A DNA stretch of 64,000 bases from Ardenticatenales bacterium. GTDB taxonomy: Bacteria > Chloroflexota > Anaerolineae > Ardenticatenales > Ardenticatenaceae. Each line of letters starts with the position of its first letter. Within the stretch, counting starts at the first letter, position 1. The stretch spans positions 124,001 through 188,000 of the forward strand of contig JACKAZ010000005.1 of assembly GCA_020634795.1 (NCBI GenBank), in the 5' to 3' direction. The position numbers and the translations under genes were made by a program. This document shows positions 1 to 7,753 of this stretch, in pieces. Under the pieces are notes generated by a model. The model had not been told where the DNA came from and did no database searches. It saw only the letters and a program-made list of their open reading frames with translations.

Positions 1-1
1 C

Positions 2-196
2 GTGATGAATCTGCGTGGCGAGGATCGGGTGACGAGCATGGCGCTCTTCCGCGAAGAGCTACTCGACAGCAACGCGCTGGACGGTCCCGACCAACCCCAT
101 CCCCGCAGCGACCTTGCGCCCCCGTTGGAGGAAGAGGTGCTGCGGGAAGAAGCCGAAGCGCTTGCCGCGCTCAACGGATACGAGGATGAGGCGTAA
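2..196 (+). CDS. gyrA: DNA gyrase subunit A, C-terminal end (partial)
   Basis: Only the last 64 codons are present; the gene enters from the left edge. The reading begins with a GyrA-like beta-pinwheel blade ending (VMNLRGEDRVTSMALF, compare the family pattern of a hydrophobic start, then L-x-x-G-D-R-V-x-S-x-A). An acidic tail of about 45 residues follows, as is usual at GyrA C-termini. GyrA is the DNA-cleaving and wrapping subunit of gyrase, which introduces negative supercoils. ParC is the alternative, since only one blade is visible. A bidirectional terminator lies 25 bases downstream. Assignment rests on this short motif, so confidence is moderate. Confidence 0.55.
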   Translation: MMNLRGEDRVTSMALFREELLDSNALDGPDQPHPRSDLAPPLEEEVLREEAEALAALNGYEDEA

Positions 197-221
197 CGCC
201 GCACAGCCGATCAGACAAATG

Positions 222-251
222 AAAGGGCCACCATTTTCGGTGGCTCTTTTT
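222..251. terminator. Bidirectional intrinsic terminator
   Basis: An 11-pair stem (arms 222-232 and 239-249, one G-T pair) has a 6-base loop, with a T run on the + strand and an A run on the other side. It sits between the convergent gyrA-like tail (+) and guaB (-), so it can end transcription from both sides. Confidence 0.85.
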
Positions 252-270
252 GTGTGGCGCTCTGCGCCTC

Positions 271-365
271 GGGCACGGCGGCCCACGGTCGGGCACGGCG
301 GCCCGCGGTCGGGCACGGCGGCCCGCGGTCGGGCACGGCGGCCCGCGGTCGGGCACGGCGGCCCG
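271..365. repeat. 20-bp tandem repeat, 4.75 units
   Basis: Four full units and a 15-base partial unit of GGGCACGGCGGCCCGCGGTC run head to tail; the first unit has one change (CCCACGG). Each unit can fold GGGC with GCCC and contains CCGCGG. The array lies in the 3' untranslated part of guaB, 3 bases from its stop codon and before the terminator. There are no spacers, so it is not a CRISPR array. Confidence 0.95.
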
Positions 366-368
366 ACC

Positions 369-1862
369 CTACCGCCGCTCTTGGTAATTGGGCGCTTCTT
401 TGGTGATGAACACCCCGTGGGGGTGACTTTCGATCAGGCCCGCATTGGTGATCCGACGCCATTGGGCTTTCTGCCACAGTTCGGGGATCGTCCCCGCGCC
501 CACATAGCCCATGCCGGCGCGGATGCCGCCCGCGAATTGGAACATGTAATCCTTCAAATAGCCTTTGTACGGCACGCGCCCCTCGATGCCCTCCGGCACC
601 AATTGCTTGCCCTGCTTGGCCTGCTGATCGGTCGCGGAGTGGCCCTGCACGTAGCGGTCCCGCCCCGGCCCTTTCATCGCGCCCAGCGACCCCATGCCGC
701 GATAATCCTTGAAGCGCTCGCCCTGATAGATAATCACGTCGCCGGGCGCTTCGTCAAGGCCCGCCAACAGCGAGCCGAGCATGACAGCCGTTGCGCCCGC
801 CGCCAGCGCCTTGACAGCATCCCCCGAGTATTTGATCCCCCCATCGGAGATGATCGCCACGCCCCGTTCGTGTGCCGCCTGTACGCTGTCGGCGACCGCC
901 GACACCTGTGGCACGCCAATGCCTGCCACGATGCGTGTCGTACAGATCGAGCCGCTGCCGATCCCGATCTTGACCGCATCGGCGCCGGCGTCGATCAGCG
1001 CCTCGGTTCCTTTTGCGGTGGCCACGTTGCCCGCGATCAACGCATGGTCGGCGTACCGTTCGCGCAAGGTACGGACAGCGTTCAACACATTGCGCGAATG
1101 GCCGTGGGCCGTGTCCACGACCAAGGCATCGCAGCCCGCCGCCACCAGCGCCGCCGCCCGTTGTTGATAGTCCGCGCCCGCCCCCACGGCACCGGCCACC
1201 AACAGTCGGTGGTGCTTGTCGACCGCCGCCAGCGGGTATTCCCGCTTCTTCTGAATATCTTTGACCGTAATCAAGCCGACCAGATGGCCTACCTCATCGG
1301 TCAGCGGCAGCTTTTCGATGCGATGGCGTTGTAAAATGTCCGCCGCCTCTTCCAGCGTGGTGCCGATTCGCGCGGTGATCAGGCCATCGCTGGTCATGTA
1401 TTCACTGATGGGGCGACTGTGATCGCGGGCGAAGCGGATGTCGCGGTTGGTCAGGATGCCCACCAGCCGCTGCTGGCCGTCGGTGATCGGCACGCCCGAG
1501 ATGCGATAGGTCGACATGATCTGTTCCGCATCTTGCAACGTGTGCTGCGGCGACAGGGTGATGGGATCGGTGATCATGCCGCTTTCGGAGCGTTTGACCT
1601 TGTCGACCTCGGCGGCCTGTTCTTCGATGGTCAAATTGCGATGAATCACGCCCAAGCCGCCTTCGCGGGCCAGTGCGATCGCCAGCCGTGCTTCAGAAAC
1701 AGTATCCATCGCGGCGGAAAGGACGGGGATCGTGAGGGTGAGCGAGGGGGCCAGCCGCACGCTCAGGTCGATTTCGGTGGGCAGCACTTCGCTGTAGCCC
1801 GGGATCAGCAAGACGTCATCAAAGGTGAGTGCTTCTTGATCGAACGGGGAAGAAATTGACAT
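369..1862 (-). CDS. guaB: Inosine-5'-monophosphate dehydrogenase
   Basis: GuaB oxidises IMP to XMP with NAD+, the committed step of GMP synthesis in the cytosol. The 497-residue product has the family length. It shows the N-terminal TIM-barrel start (ALTFDDVLL), a CBS pair at about 95-205, the active-site loop GSGSICTTR with the catalytic Cys at 307, then the IMP phosphate-binding DGGIKYSGD and the mobile flap (GSLGAM). The ATG at 1862 is chosen because AGGAGAT stands just before it; an in-frame extension to 1895 has no such site. It is followed by a tandem repeat and a terminator. Confidence 0.97.
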   Translation of the reverse strand: MSISSPFDQEALTFDDVLLIPGYSEVLPTEIDLSVRLAPSLTLTIPVLSAAMDTVSEARLAIALAREGGLGVIHRNLTIEEQAAEVDKVKRSESGMITDPITLSPQHTLQDAEQIMSTYRISGVPITDGQQRLVGILTNRDIRFARDHSRPISEYMTSDGLITARIGTTLEEAADILQRHRIEKLPLTDEVGHLVGLITVKDIQKKREYPLAAVDKHHRLLVAGAVGAGADYQQRAAALVAAGCDALVVDTAHGHSRNVLNAVRTLRERYADHALIAGNVATAKGTEALIDAGADAVKIGIGSGSICTTRIVAGIGVPQVSAVADSVQAAHERGVAIISDGGIKYSGDAVKALAAGATAVMLGSLLAGLDEAPGDVIIYQGERFKDYRGMGSLGAMKGPGRDRYVQGHSATDQQAKQGKQLVPEGIEGRVPYKGYLKDYMFQFAGGIRAGMGYVGAGTIPELWQKAQWRRITNAGLIESHPHGVFITKEAPNYQERR

Positions 1863-1963
1863 AATTATCTCCTGTTGGGGCGAGGCGCGTGGCAAGGGGC
1901 AGGGTAGCGGACGGGCGGCACGGCAGGGGAGCGGAACGGGTGGGGAGTGGCTAGGCTTCTCAC

Positions 1964-2938
1964 CTAGTCGGTGCTCCCCATCACCGCTTCGGGGGCGGAT
2001 TCGACGGGCGCGGGCGCCACGCCCTCCTTTGCTAAGACGGTTTGCAGGGAGCGGATCGCCACCGCCAACATCTGGTCGTCAGGCTCACGGGTCGTCAGCT
2101 TTTGCAGCGCCAGACTCGGCGCGATCAGCGTACGGACGAGCGGATTATGGTAGCGAGCCGCACTCCAGCGCAGTAGTTCGTAGGAAAGGGAGGCAATCAC
2201 GGGCACCAGCAGGATGCGACTGGCCACGCGCCACCAAAAGGGTTCGCGTGGCACCAAAGTGAAGATAAAGATCGACACGACCATCACCACCAAGAGGAAG
2301 CCGGTGCCACAACGGGGGTGGAGCAGCGAGTATTTGCGCACATTGGCGGGGGTCAGTTCGTCGCCCGCTTCAAAGGCGTGGATCGTCTTGTGCTCCGCGC
2401 CGTGATAGCCAAAGACCCGCTGGATATCCTCCATGCGCCCGATCACGATCAGGTAGGCGAGGAAGAAGGCCAGGCGGATCACCCCTTCCACCAAGTTGCT
2501 GGCGACATCCAGCGCCCGAGGTTGGAGGATCACCGTTTCCAGCCAACGGTCGATGAGACCGGTGAGCAGAAGGGGGAGCAAGAAGAAAAGGCCGATGGCC
2601 ATGAGGATCGACGTAATGACCGTGCCCCACGCCGCCGCGCTTTGGAAGGGCACTGGCTCTGCGTCGGGGGCCGCGCTGTCCCGCTCGTCGTTGGGCATGG
2701 CGACCTCCGCCGACCACATCAGCGCCCGTGTGCCGAGGCCCAGCGCGTCCCAAAGCAGGGCCAAGCCACGCACAAAGGGCAGCTTGCCGATGGAGCTGGT
2801 GTAGATCTTAGCCGTCAAGGGTTCGTCGTGGATGGCGATCTCGCCGTTGGGTTGGCGCACGGCCACGGCCATGTGGCGCGGCCCGCGCATCATCACGCCT
2901 TCGATGACTGCCTGGCCGCCGTAGTAGATATCACTCAT
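1964..2938 (-). CDS. DUF1385 family membrane protein (YqhQ-like)
   Basis: The 324-residue product opens with the DUF1385 signature YYGGQAVIEGVMMRGP and has the conserved FGYHGAEHKTIHAFEAG segment in the middle. Three to five hydrophobic segments (about 105-130, 145-170, 210-240) indicate an integral membrane protein. The family is widespread in Gram-positive bacteria and Chloroflexota; its biochemical function is not established. The start overlaps the tdk stop by four bases (ATGA), so the two are very probably translated together. Confidence 0.9.
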   Translation of the reverse strand: MSDIYYGGQAVIEGVMMRGPRHMAVAVRQPNGEIAIHDEPLTAKIYTSSIGKLPFVRGLALLWDALGLGTRALMWSAEVAMPNDERDSAAPDAEPVPFQSAAAWGTVITSILMAIGLFFLLPLLLTGLIDRWLETVILQPRALDVASNLVEGVIRLAFFLAYLIVIGRMEDIQRVFGYHGAEHKTIHAFEAGDELTPANVRKYSLLHPRCGTGFLLVVMVVSIFIFTLVPREPFWWRVASRILLVPVIASLSYELLRWSAARYHNPLVRTLIAPSLALQKLTTREPDDQMLAVAIRSLQTVLAKEGVAPAPVESAPEAVMGSTD

Positions 2939-3528
2939 GGGGTTTCGTTGCTTGGCACTTCGTGGCAGCGGCGGCAGCGGGCCTCGTAGCTTTCCGTCCC
3001 GCCCACCAACACGATCGGATCGTCCCAGCCCGCTGGGCGCCCGTCGATCAGCCGCTGGGTGCGGCTGGCCGGTTCGGTGCAGATGACACAGATCGCATTG
3101 AGCTTCGTCACCTCTTCCGCCTGTGCCATCAACATCGGCAGGGGTCCAAACGGTTCACCGCGAAAATCCTGATCCAGTCCCGCTGCGATCACGCGCAAGC
3201 CCTGGTTCGCCAACTCGTTCAGCACGTCGGCGATCTCCCAGTCGAAGAACTGCACCTCGTCGACCGCCACCACCATTGTGTCGTCATGAAGCTGGTCGAA
3301 CAGTTCGCGCGCGCTGTTGAGCGGACTCGCGCTAAACTCAACTCCGTTATGGCTTGCGACCGCCATCTCATGGTACCGCGTATCAATCACCGGCTTGAAC
3401 ACTTGTACCTTCTGACGGGCGATCTCCGTGCGGCGCACCCGTCGGATCAACTCTTCCGTTTTGCCGCTAAACATCGAGCCGCAAATCACTTCAATCCAGC
3501 CGCTTTGGCGCTGCCGTCGTCGCACCAT
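2935..3528 (-). CDS. tdk: Thymidine kinase (type II)
   Basis: Tdk phosphorylates thymidine to dTMP in the salvage pathway. The P-loop CGSMFSGKT is at residues 16-24, the Walker B-like VDEVQFFDW lies mid-protein, and the zinc-binding cysteine pairs appear as CVIC and CRRC. The length of 197 fits the family. The ATG at 3528 has AGGAG seven bases upstream and is preferred over a GTG at 3543, which would overlap that site. A near-consensus promoter lies 60 bases further up. Confidence 0.96.
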   Translation of the reverse strand: MVRRRQRQSGWIEVICGSMFSGKTEELIRRVRRTEIARQKVQVFKPVIDTRYHEMAVASHNGVEFSASPLNSARELFDQLHDDTMVVAVDEVQFFDWEIADVLNELANQGLRVIAAGLDQDFRGEPFGPLPMLMAQAEEVTKLNAICVICTEPASRTQRLIDGRPAGWDDPIVLVGGTESYEARCRRCHEVPSNETP

Positions 3529-3589
3529 GCGCTCTCTCCTCACTCGTTGCTATGGTTGTCTTCTGCTTTGGCATTACATTAACCCCGCA

Positions 3590-3618
3590 ATCATACCGCT
3601 ACCCTCTGAAAATGTGAA
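3590..3618 (-). promoter_or_regulatory. Sigma70-type promoter for tdk-DUF1385
   Basis: On the minus strand TTCACA (3613-3618), a 17-base spacer and TATGAT (3590-3595) match the consensus at five of six positions each. It would start transcription near 3583, leaving a leader of about 55 bases. Confidence 0.7.
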
Positions 3619-3660
3619 GTGGGGAGCGCGTTTGTCGCCTCGTACCCCGTGACGTACACT

Positions 3661-3856
3661 GTTAACGCAGAACGCAGAGCGCAGAACGCAGAACGGAACG
3701 GCAATGCAGAGCAGTTAACGCAGAGCAGTTAACGCAGAGCAGGGGACGCAGAGCAGGGAACGCAGAACGCAGAACGAACAAGACGCATTAAGAAGAAACA
3801 GTTGCCCATGCACCATGCACCATGCACCTTGCACCTTGCACCTTGCACCATGCACC
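3661..3856 (+). repeat. Composite heptamer repeat element, copy 1
   Basis: The first part (3661-3775) is built from ACGCAGA and related AACGCAGAGCAGTT units. After a 34-base link, the second part (3807-3856) is a run of seven heptamers ATGCACC/TTGCACC. A 68-base core (3761-3828) matches the reverse complement of 8768-8835 at 59 positions without gaps by my count. The element lies between the divergent tdk and pncB genes. Confidence 0.9.
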
Positions 3857-3881
3857 CCGTGCCGTCACTGCAGCACCCTAT

Positions 3882-3915
3882 AACTCATCAAACTCATCAA
3901 ACTCACCCAAACTCG
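3882..3915 (+). repeat. 9-bp direct repeats before pncB
   Basis: Two copies of AACTCATCA are followed by the degenerate AACTCACCCAAACTCG, ending just before the ribosome binding site of pncB. A very similar pair (AAACCCATC twice, then AAACTCG) precedes the gene at 53208. Confidence 0.75.
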
Positions 3916-3926
3916 CCGGAGCCGCC

Positions 3927-5468
3927 ATGACCGACCGCCCGCTCAACGAAGGCATTCTCTATACCGATTTCTACCAACTGACGATGGCGCAGGTCTATTT
4001 TGAGATGGGGCTGCACGAGCGGTCCGCGCGCTTCGAGCATTTCTTCCGTAGCTATCCGGACTACGGGGCGCACAAGGCGGGCTTTTGCGTGGTGGCGGGG
4101 ATGGGGCCGCTGTTGGAATGGATGCAGCAAGTCCGTTTTGGCGAGCGGGAGTTGGCGCAACTGCGCAAGATGAAGGAGGCTGACGGGGAGCCGATGTTCG
4201 GCGAGCCATTTTTGGCATGGCTGGCAGAACAGGGCGATTTCAGTGGGTTGACCATCGAAGCGATCCCCGAAGGGCGCGTGGTGCACCCCAACGTGCCGCT
4301 CACCGTGGTGACGGGGCCGCTGGCGATGGCCCAAATCTTCGAGACGGCGCTGCTCAACTTCCTCAATTTCGCCACCCTCATTGCCACCAAAGCGGCGCGG
4401 GTGCGCGAAAGTGCGGGCCACGCCACGGTGATGGAGTTCGGTTTGCGCCGTGCCCAGGGCTGGGCGGGCAACAGCGCCACCCGCGCCTCGCTGATCGGGG
4501 GGGCGGACTTTTCCTCCAACACCGGCGAATCGATCCTGTTGGGCATCGATCCCAAAGGGACCCACGCTCATGCGCTGATCCAGGCCGCCATCGCCACCGG
4601 CATGAGCGAGCTGGACGCCTTCCGCCAATATGCCGCCCGCTACCCCGACAACACCCTTCTGCTGGTCGACACGATCAACACGTTGCAGAGTGGCGTGCCG
4701 AACGCGATCACGGTTTTCCAAGAGTTGCGCGAGCAAGAGCGCGAACCGGTCGGCATTCGGTTGGATTCCGGTGACTTGGCCTACCTGTCGATGGAGGCGG
4801 CCCACATGCTGGACGAGGCCGGTTTCCCCGATGTCTCGATCGTGCTGTCGAACAATTTGGACGAACTGGTGATCTGGCAGATCGAATCGCAGATACGGCA
4901 GGAGGGGAGCCGCAACGGGGTCGACGCCGAGAAGGTGTTGCGCCGTTTGGTCTTTGGGGTCGGTACGAATCTGGTCACGTCGGCGGGCGATCCCTCGCTC
5001 GGCGGGGTCTACAAGCTGGTGGCGCTGCAAGATGAGACGGGCGTTTGGCAGCCCGCCATCAAGGTTTCCGAAACGCCACGCAAAGTGCCCACGCCGGGGG
5101 TGAAATCGCTCTACCGCGTCTACGATCAGCGCGGCATTGCCACGGCCGATCTGCTGGCCGTGCAAGGCGAAACGTTCGACGGGACGGCGCTGACGCTGCA
5201 CCACCCCTTCGACGATCGGCGGCGGACGCTCGACCGCGCCAGCGTGACGTTGGAACCGCTGCTAACCACCGTCTTCGCCGAGGGGAAGGCCGCGCACCCG
5301 CCCGCTTCCCTCAGCGAGCTGCGCCAACGCCGCCGCGCCGACATTGCCCGCCTGGACCCGGGGGTGCGCCGATTGCTCAACCCCCACATCTACCACGTCT
5401 CGCTCAGCGAAGCGCTGGACGCGCTGAAGGCGGAGGTGGTGCAAGAGGTAATGGCGGCCAGTCGGTAA
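3927..5468 (+). CDS. pncB: Nicotinate phosphoribosyltransferase
   Basis: This enzyme makes nicotinate mononucleotide from nicotinate and PRPP with ATP hydrolysis (Preiss-Handler NAD salvage). The 513-residue protein shows the N-terminal LYTDFYQLTMAQVYF, the active-site segment GTHAHALI with the family's phosphorylatable His, IRLDSGDLAYLS and VFGVGTNLVTS. ATG 3927 has GGAG five bases upstream; the 35 codons before it are repeat-derived sequence. It stands alone, divergent from tdk and convergent with the SdpI operon. Confidence 0.96.
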   Translation: MTDRPLNEGILYTDFYQLTMAQVYFEMGLHERSARFEHFFRSYPDYGAHKAGFCVVAGMGPLLEWMQQVRFGERELAQLRKMKEADGEPMFGEPFLAWLAEQGDFSGLTIEAIPEGRVVHPNVPLTVVTGPLAMAQIFETALLNFLNFATLIATKAARVRESAGHATVMEFGLRRAQGWAGNSATRASLIGGADFSSNTGESILLGIDPKGTHAHALIQAAIATGMSELDAFRQYAARYPDNTLLLVDTINTLQSGVPNAITVFQELREQEREPVGIRLDSGDLAYLSMEAAHMLDEAGFPDVSIVLSNNLDELVIWQIESQIRQEGSRNGVDAEKVLRRLVFGVGTNLVTSAGDPSLGGVYKLVALQDETGVWQPAIKVSETPRKVPTPGVKSLYRVYDQRGIATADLLAVQGETFDGTALTLHHPFDDRRRTLDRASVTLEPLLTTVFAEGKAAHPPASLSELRQRRRADIARLDPGVRRLLNPHIYHVSLSEALDALKAEVVQEVMAASR

Positions 5469-5603
5469 GCGTGCAAGCGTTGGCGCGTTGGCCCTACCGC
5501 GCCCCTCGTGGGCCGTGCCACGTTCACGCCGTTGCGCGTTGGCGTTGCTCTTGGCGGTGCGGTTGCGCTGTGAACTGACGTGGCTGTGCCACGGAAGGCG
5601 CGG

Positions 5604-6278
5604 CTAGAGGTCGCTGTCGGGGGGTTGTGCCCCCTCGACGCGCTGGTAATCCCACCACGAATAGGCGAACATCCCCGCCGACAGCAAGAGCACGCTCCCC
5701 ATGAGGACCCAGACGATCCACTCGGCGGGCATCAGCGCGGTTAACATCAACAGCAGCCCCACGACGATGAAGAGCCGCCCCCCCAGTCGATGGGTGTTGC
5801 GCCAGACGCGGTCGCTCGACAGCGTCCAGGGCGTGCGAATCCCCATGAACCAGTTGGAGCGTACGCGCGGCATGTAGTTGCCGATCAGGATGAAGAGCAT
5901 GCCAACCCCGACGGGCATCAGCCAACCGACCGCGGCATCGTTCTGAGTCAGCACGGCATAGAAAATTGCCCCCTGCACGAAGGCCATGAAGAGCACGAAG
6001 CCCACCCGCATCAGCGCATAGACGTCGCTGAAACGCTCGACATTTTTTCGGCGGGGGTCGATGCGCGGAATGACCAGCAGCAGCAGATAGAGCGCGGCAG
6101 AGGTCAAGGGGATCAGCCACGCGCCCACGAGTCGGGAAGAGTAGCCATCCACTTCGCCGGCCGCGTTCCAGTGGGTGGGCATCGGCTCCGGCAGTCGGGA
6201 ATAGACGATCAGTGTGACAATGACCATCAGGGCTAACGCTGCGAAGGCGGGCCACTCTCGTCTCAGTTCAAATTTCAT
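5604..6278 (-). CDS. SdpI-like (DUF1648) membrane protein
   Basis: The 224-residue protein has six predicted membrane segments. Its N-terminal half carries the DUF1648 pattern RLPEPMPTHWNAAGEVDGYS; its C-terminal half has the SdpI-family stretch GNYMPRVRSNWFMGIRTPW with the conserved N-x-x-x-G-x-R-x-P-W. In Bacillus subtilis SdpI gives immunity to the SdpC toxin and signals to SdpR. It is the third gene of an operon, overlapping the ArsR-type gene by 11 bases. No SdpC-like toxin gene is visible nearby, so the ligand is unknown. Confidence 0.88.
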   Translation of the reverse strand: MKFELRREWPAFAALALMVIVTLIVYSRLPEPMPTHWNAAGEVDGYSSRLVGAWLIPLTSAALYLLLLVIPRIDPRRKNVERFSDVYALMRVGFVLFMAFVQGAIFYAVLTQNDAAVGWLMPVGVGMLFILIGNYMPRVRSNWFMGIRTPWTLSSDRVWRNTHRLGGRLFIVVGLLLMLTALMPAEWIVWVLMGSVLLLSAGMFAYSWWDYQRVEGAQPPDSDL

Positions 6279-6540
6279 CGTCGTTCACTCCGAATAGCTC
6301 CAGAAAGGCGGATAGGAATTCCTGCATCACGGTCGCGTTCAGCGAGTAGATGATCTCCTGCCCTTGACGTTCGGCCTGCACCAGCTTGGCCTGTTTTAAG
6401 ACGTTGAGGTGGTGGGAGATCGAGGGCTTCGACATCTCAAAATGGGAGGCGATCTCTCCCGCGTTCAGATCACCCGATTGGAGCAGCCGCAGGATATCGC
6501 GCCGCGTCCCGTCGGAAAGGGCCTTGAAGGCAAGGTTCAT
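6268..6540 (-). CDS. ArsR-family repressor (SdpR-like autorepressor)
   Basis: The 90-residue winged-helix protein has the recognition region FEMSKPSISHHLNVLKQAKL at about 33-52 and the wing ERQGQEIIYSLN. No metal-binding cysteine motif is present, which fits SdpR-type rather than metal-sensing ArsR proteins. It overlaps the CPBP gene before it by four bases and the SdpI gene after it by 11. The 9-2-9 palindrome on the operon promoter (7504-7523) is its likely operator. Inference: it represses its own operon until SdpI sequesters it. Confidence 0.88.
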   Translation of the reverse strand: MNLAFKALSDGTRRDILRLLQSGDLNAGEIASHFEMSKPSISHHLNVLKQAKLVQAERQGQEIIYSLNATVMQEFLSAFLELFGVNDDEI

Positions 6541-7484
6541 GCCATCGCCTCCTCAGCGTGGGGGCGCGGAATGGGCGCGCTGCTTGGCGCTGTTCGCGCG
6601 ATGATGAGCAGCGCTACCACCGCGAAGGCTACGCTGCCGATCAGCCCTGCTACGGCAGGGCCGAGCAGCGGGTTGGCGGCGGGGTCGGCGGCGAAGATCG
6701 CTGCGCCACCAACCCCGTTGATCATACCGTGGCCGATCACGGCGGGCCAAACACTCTCTGCCCGCAGCGTGGCCCAGCCAAGGAAGGTACCCACGATGAA
6801 GCAGAACCAGATCATGACCAACATCCCGACCCACGGATGGCCCGCATAGTCCGTACCGAAATTGTGGCCCAGCGCGATAATCGGCGCGTGCCACAGCCCC
6901 CAGATCAGCCCCATCACCAAGTACATGCGTCGTTCACCCAACGGCAACAGTTTCGGTTGCAGATAGGCACGCCAGCCGAATTCTTCGCCCAAGATGGGAA
7001 TCGCGTTAAGAACGGGCGCAAGCAGAATACCCTGCACGAGCTGAATCGCCAACACCGCCTGTAGGGAGGTACCGGCAGGAAGCGCATCGTCGATGCCCAG
7101 GGCCACCAACTGCTGTTGCAGCGTCGAGAGCGACGGATCTAAATGGTGGGGAAAGAGGGCGAAGTAGAGCGCCGCGCCTACCCCGATCAACAGCGGCGTG
7201 AGCAGCCAGAGCAGCAGCCCATAGCGCCACCCTTCATTCAGGCGGGGACGTAGCCACATTCCCTGCCAGCCCTCGCCGGTCAGCGCCCGTGTCAGCAGAT
7301 GGGCCAGGGCGGGACCGAACATCGAGAGTACGAGCAGCACCGTTGCCAGAGGTAAGGTGGTCGCCCCCAGCGCGATCGTCTGCCCGGCGGTGCGCCAAAT
7401 CACGAGATCGACCGTCCACGTGAATCCGAAGGCGATGAGAAGAAATATCGCTACCCGTCGTCCATCTATCATCCGCTCCGTCAT
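6537..7484 (-). CDS. CPBP-family intramembrane metalloprotease
   Basis: The roughly 315-residue polytopic protein shows the CPBP (Abi) motifs: EEFGWRAYLQPKL with the paired Glu, then a membrane segment ending HAPIIALGH, and a later helix with Asn (HGMINGVGG). Such proteins process membrane substrates or confer bacteriocin self-immunity. The ATG at 7484 is preferred to the one at 7505: it has GCGAGG eight bases upstream, while the predicted transcription start near 7514 would leave 7505 with almost no leader. First gene of the CPBP/ArsR/SdpI operon. Confidence 0.88.
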   Translation of the reverse strand: MTERMIDGRRVAIFLLIAFGFTWTVDLVIWRTAGQTIALGATTLPLATVLLVLSMFGPALAHLLTRALTGEGWQGMWLRPRLNEGWRYGLLLWLLTPLLIGVGAALYFALFPHHLDPSLSTLQQQLVALGIDDALPAGTSLQAVLAIQLVQGILLAPVLNAIPILGEEFGWRAYLQPKLLPLGERRMYLVMGLIWGLWHAPIIALGHNFGTDYAGHPWVGMLVMIWFCFIVGTFLGWATLRAESVWPAVIGHGMINGVGGAAIFAADPAANPLLGPAVAGLIGSVAFAVVALLIIARTAPSSAPIPRPHAEEAMA

Positions 7485-7503
7485 GTCGAGTGCCTCGCTG
7501 ATC

Positions 7504-7523
7504 ATTTAGACATTTGTCTAAAT
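7504..7523. promoter_or_regulatory. 9-2-9 palindromic operator
   Basis: ATTTAGACA-TT-TGTCTAAAT is a perfect inverted repeat. It overlaps the last three bases of the -10 box and the predicted start point of the CPBP/ArsR/SdpI operon. Its size and place are typical of an ArsR-family operator; the operon's own repressor is the obvious ligand (inference). Confidence 0.8.
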
Positions 7524-7549
7524 ATACAAATAAAAGGTGTGAATGTCAA
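7521..7549 (-). promoter_or_regulatory. Sigma70-type promoter of the CPBP/ArsR/SdpI operon
   Basis: On the minus strand there is a perfect TTGACA (7544-7549), a 17-base spacer and TATATT (7521-7526). It is one of the best promoters in the window, as would suit a tightly repressed operon. Confidence 0.82.
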
Positions 7550-7704
7550 GTCAGTGGTACGGCGCGCGGTAGGGCTGGGCTCGGCGTGGCGACTCGTGCC
7601 ACCGAGGTAAGGCGGGCGGGGTGCAAGGATGGGGGAGCGCGTGATGAAAGGCTCTGATCCCGTGAGCGTGCCACGGCTCAGCTCATGGCGGGACATGGTA
7701 CAAC

Positions 7705-7735
7705 AAACAAAGGCTGTCCCGAAGGACAGCCTTTG
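7705..7735 (-). terminator. Intrinsic terminator of the surface-protein gene
   Basis: A perfect 11-pair stem (7709-7719 with 7724-7734) closes a TTCG tetraloop on the minus strand, followed by TTTGTTTGTTG. It lies 20 bases after the stop of the 276-residue surface protein. Confidence 0.88.
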
Positions 7736-7753
7736 CAGGGGTTGTGCGAGCGC

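Noticed and set aside
271..365. CRISPR-like array
   Set aside because: Units are directly joined 20-mers with no spacers and no cas genes nearby.
114..1334. 406-codon open frame on the + strand opposite guaB
   Set aside because: It is antisense to a certain IMP dehydrogenase, Arg/His/Pro-rich and without family motifs; an effect of high GC content.
3661..3856. CRISPR or replication-origin iterons
   Set aside because: Units are 7-14 bases without spacers, and no replication initiator gene is present.
3903..5204. 433-codon minus-strand frame opposite pncB
   Set aside because: Complement of a clear nicotinate phosphoribosyltransferase with no motif of its own.
7485..7505. Earlier ATG of the CPBP protease at 7505
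   Set aside because: It falls inside the operator palindrome, about nine bases from the predicted transcription start, with no Shine-Dalgarno.
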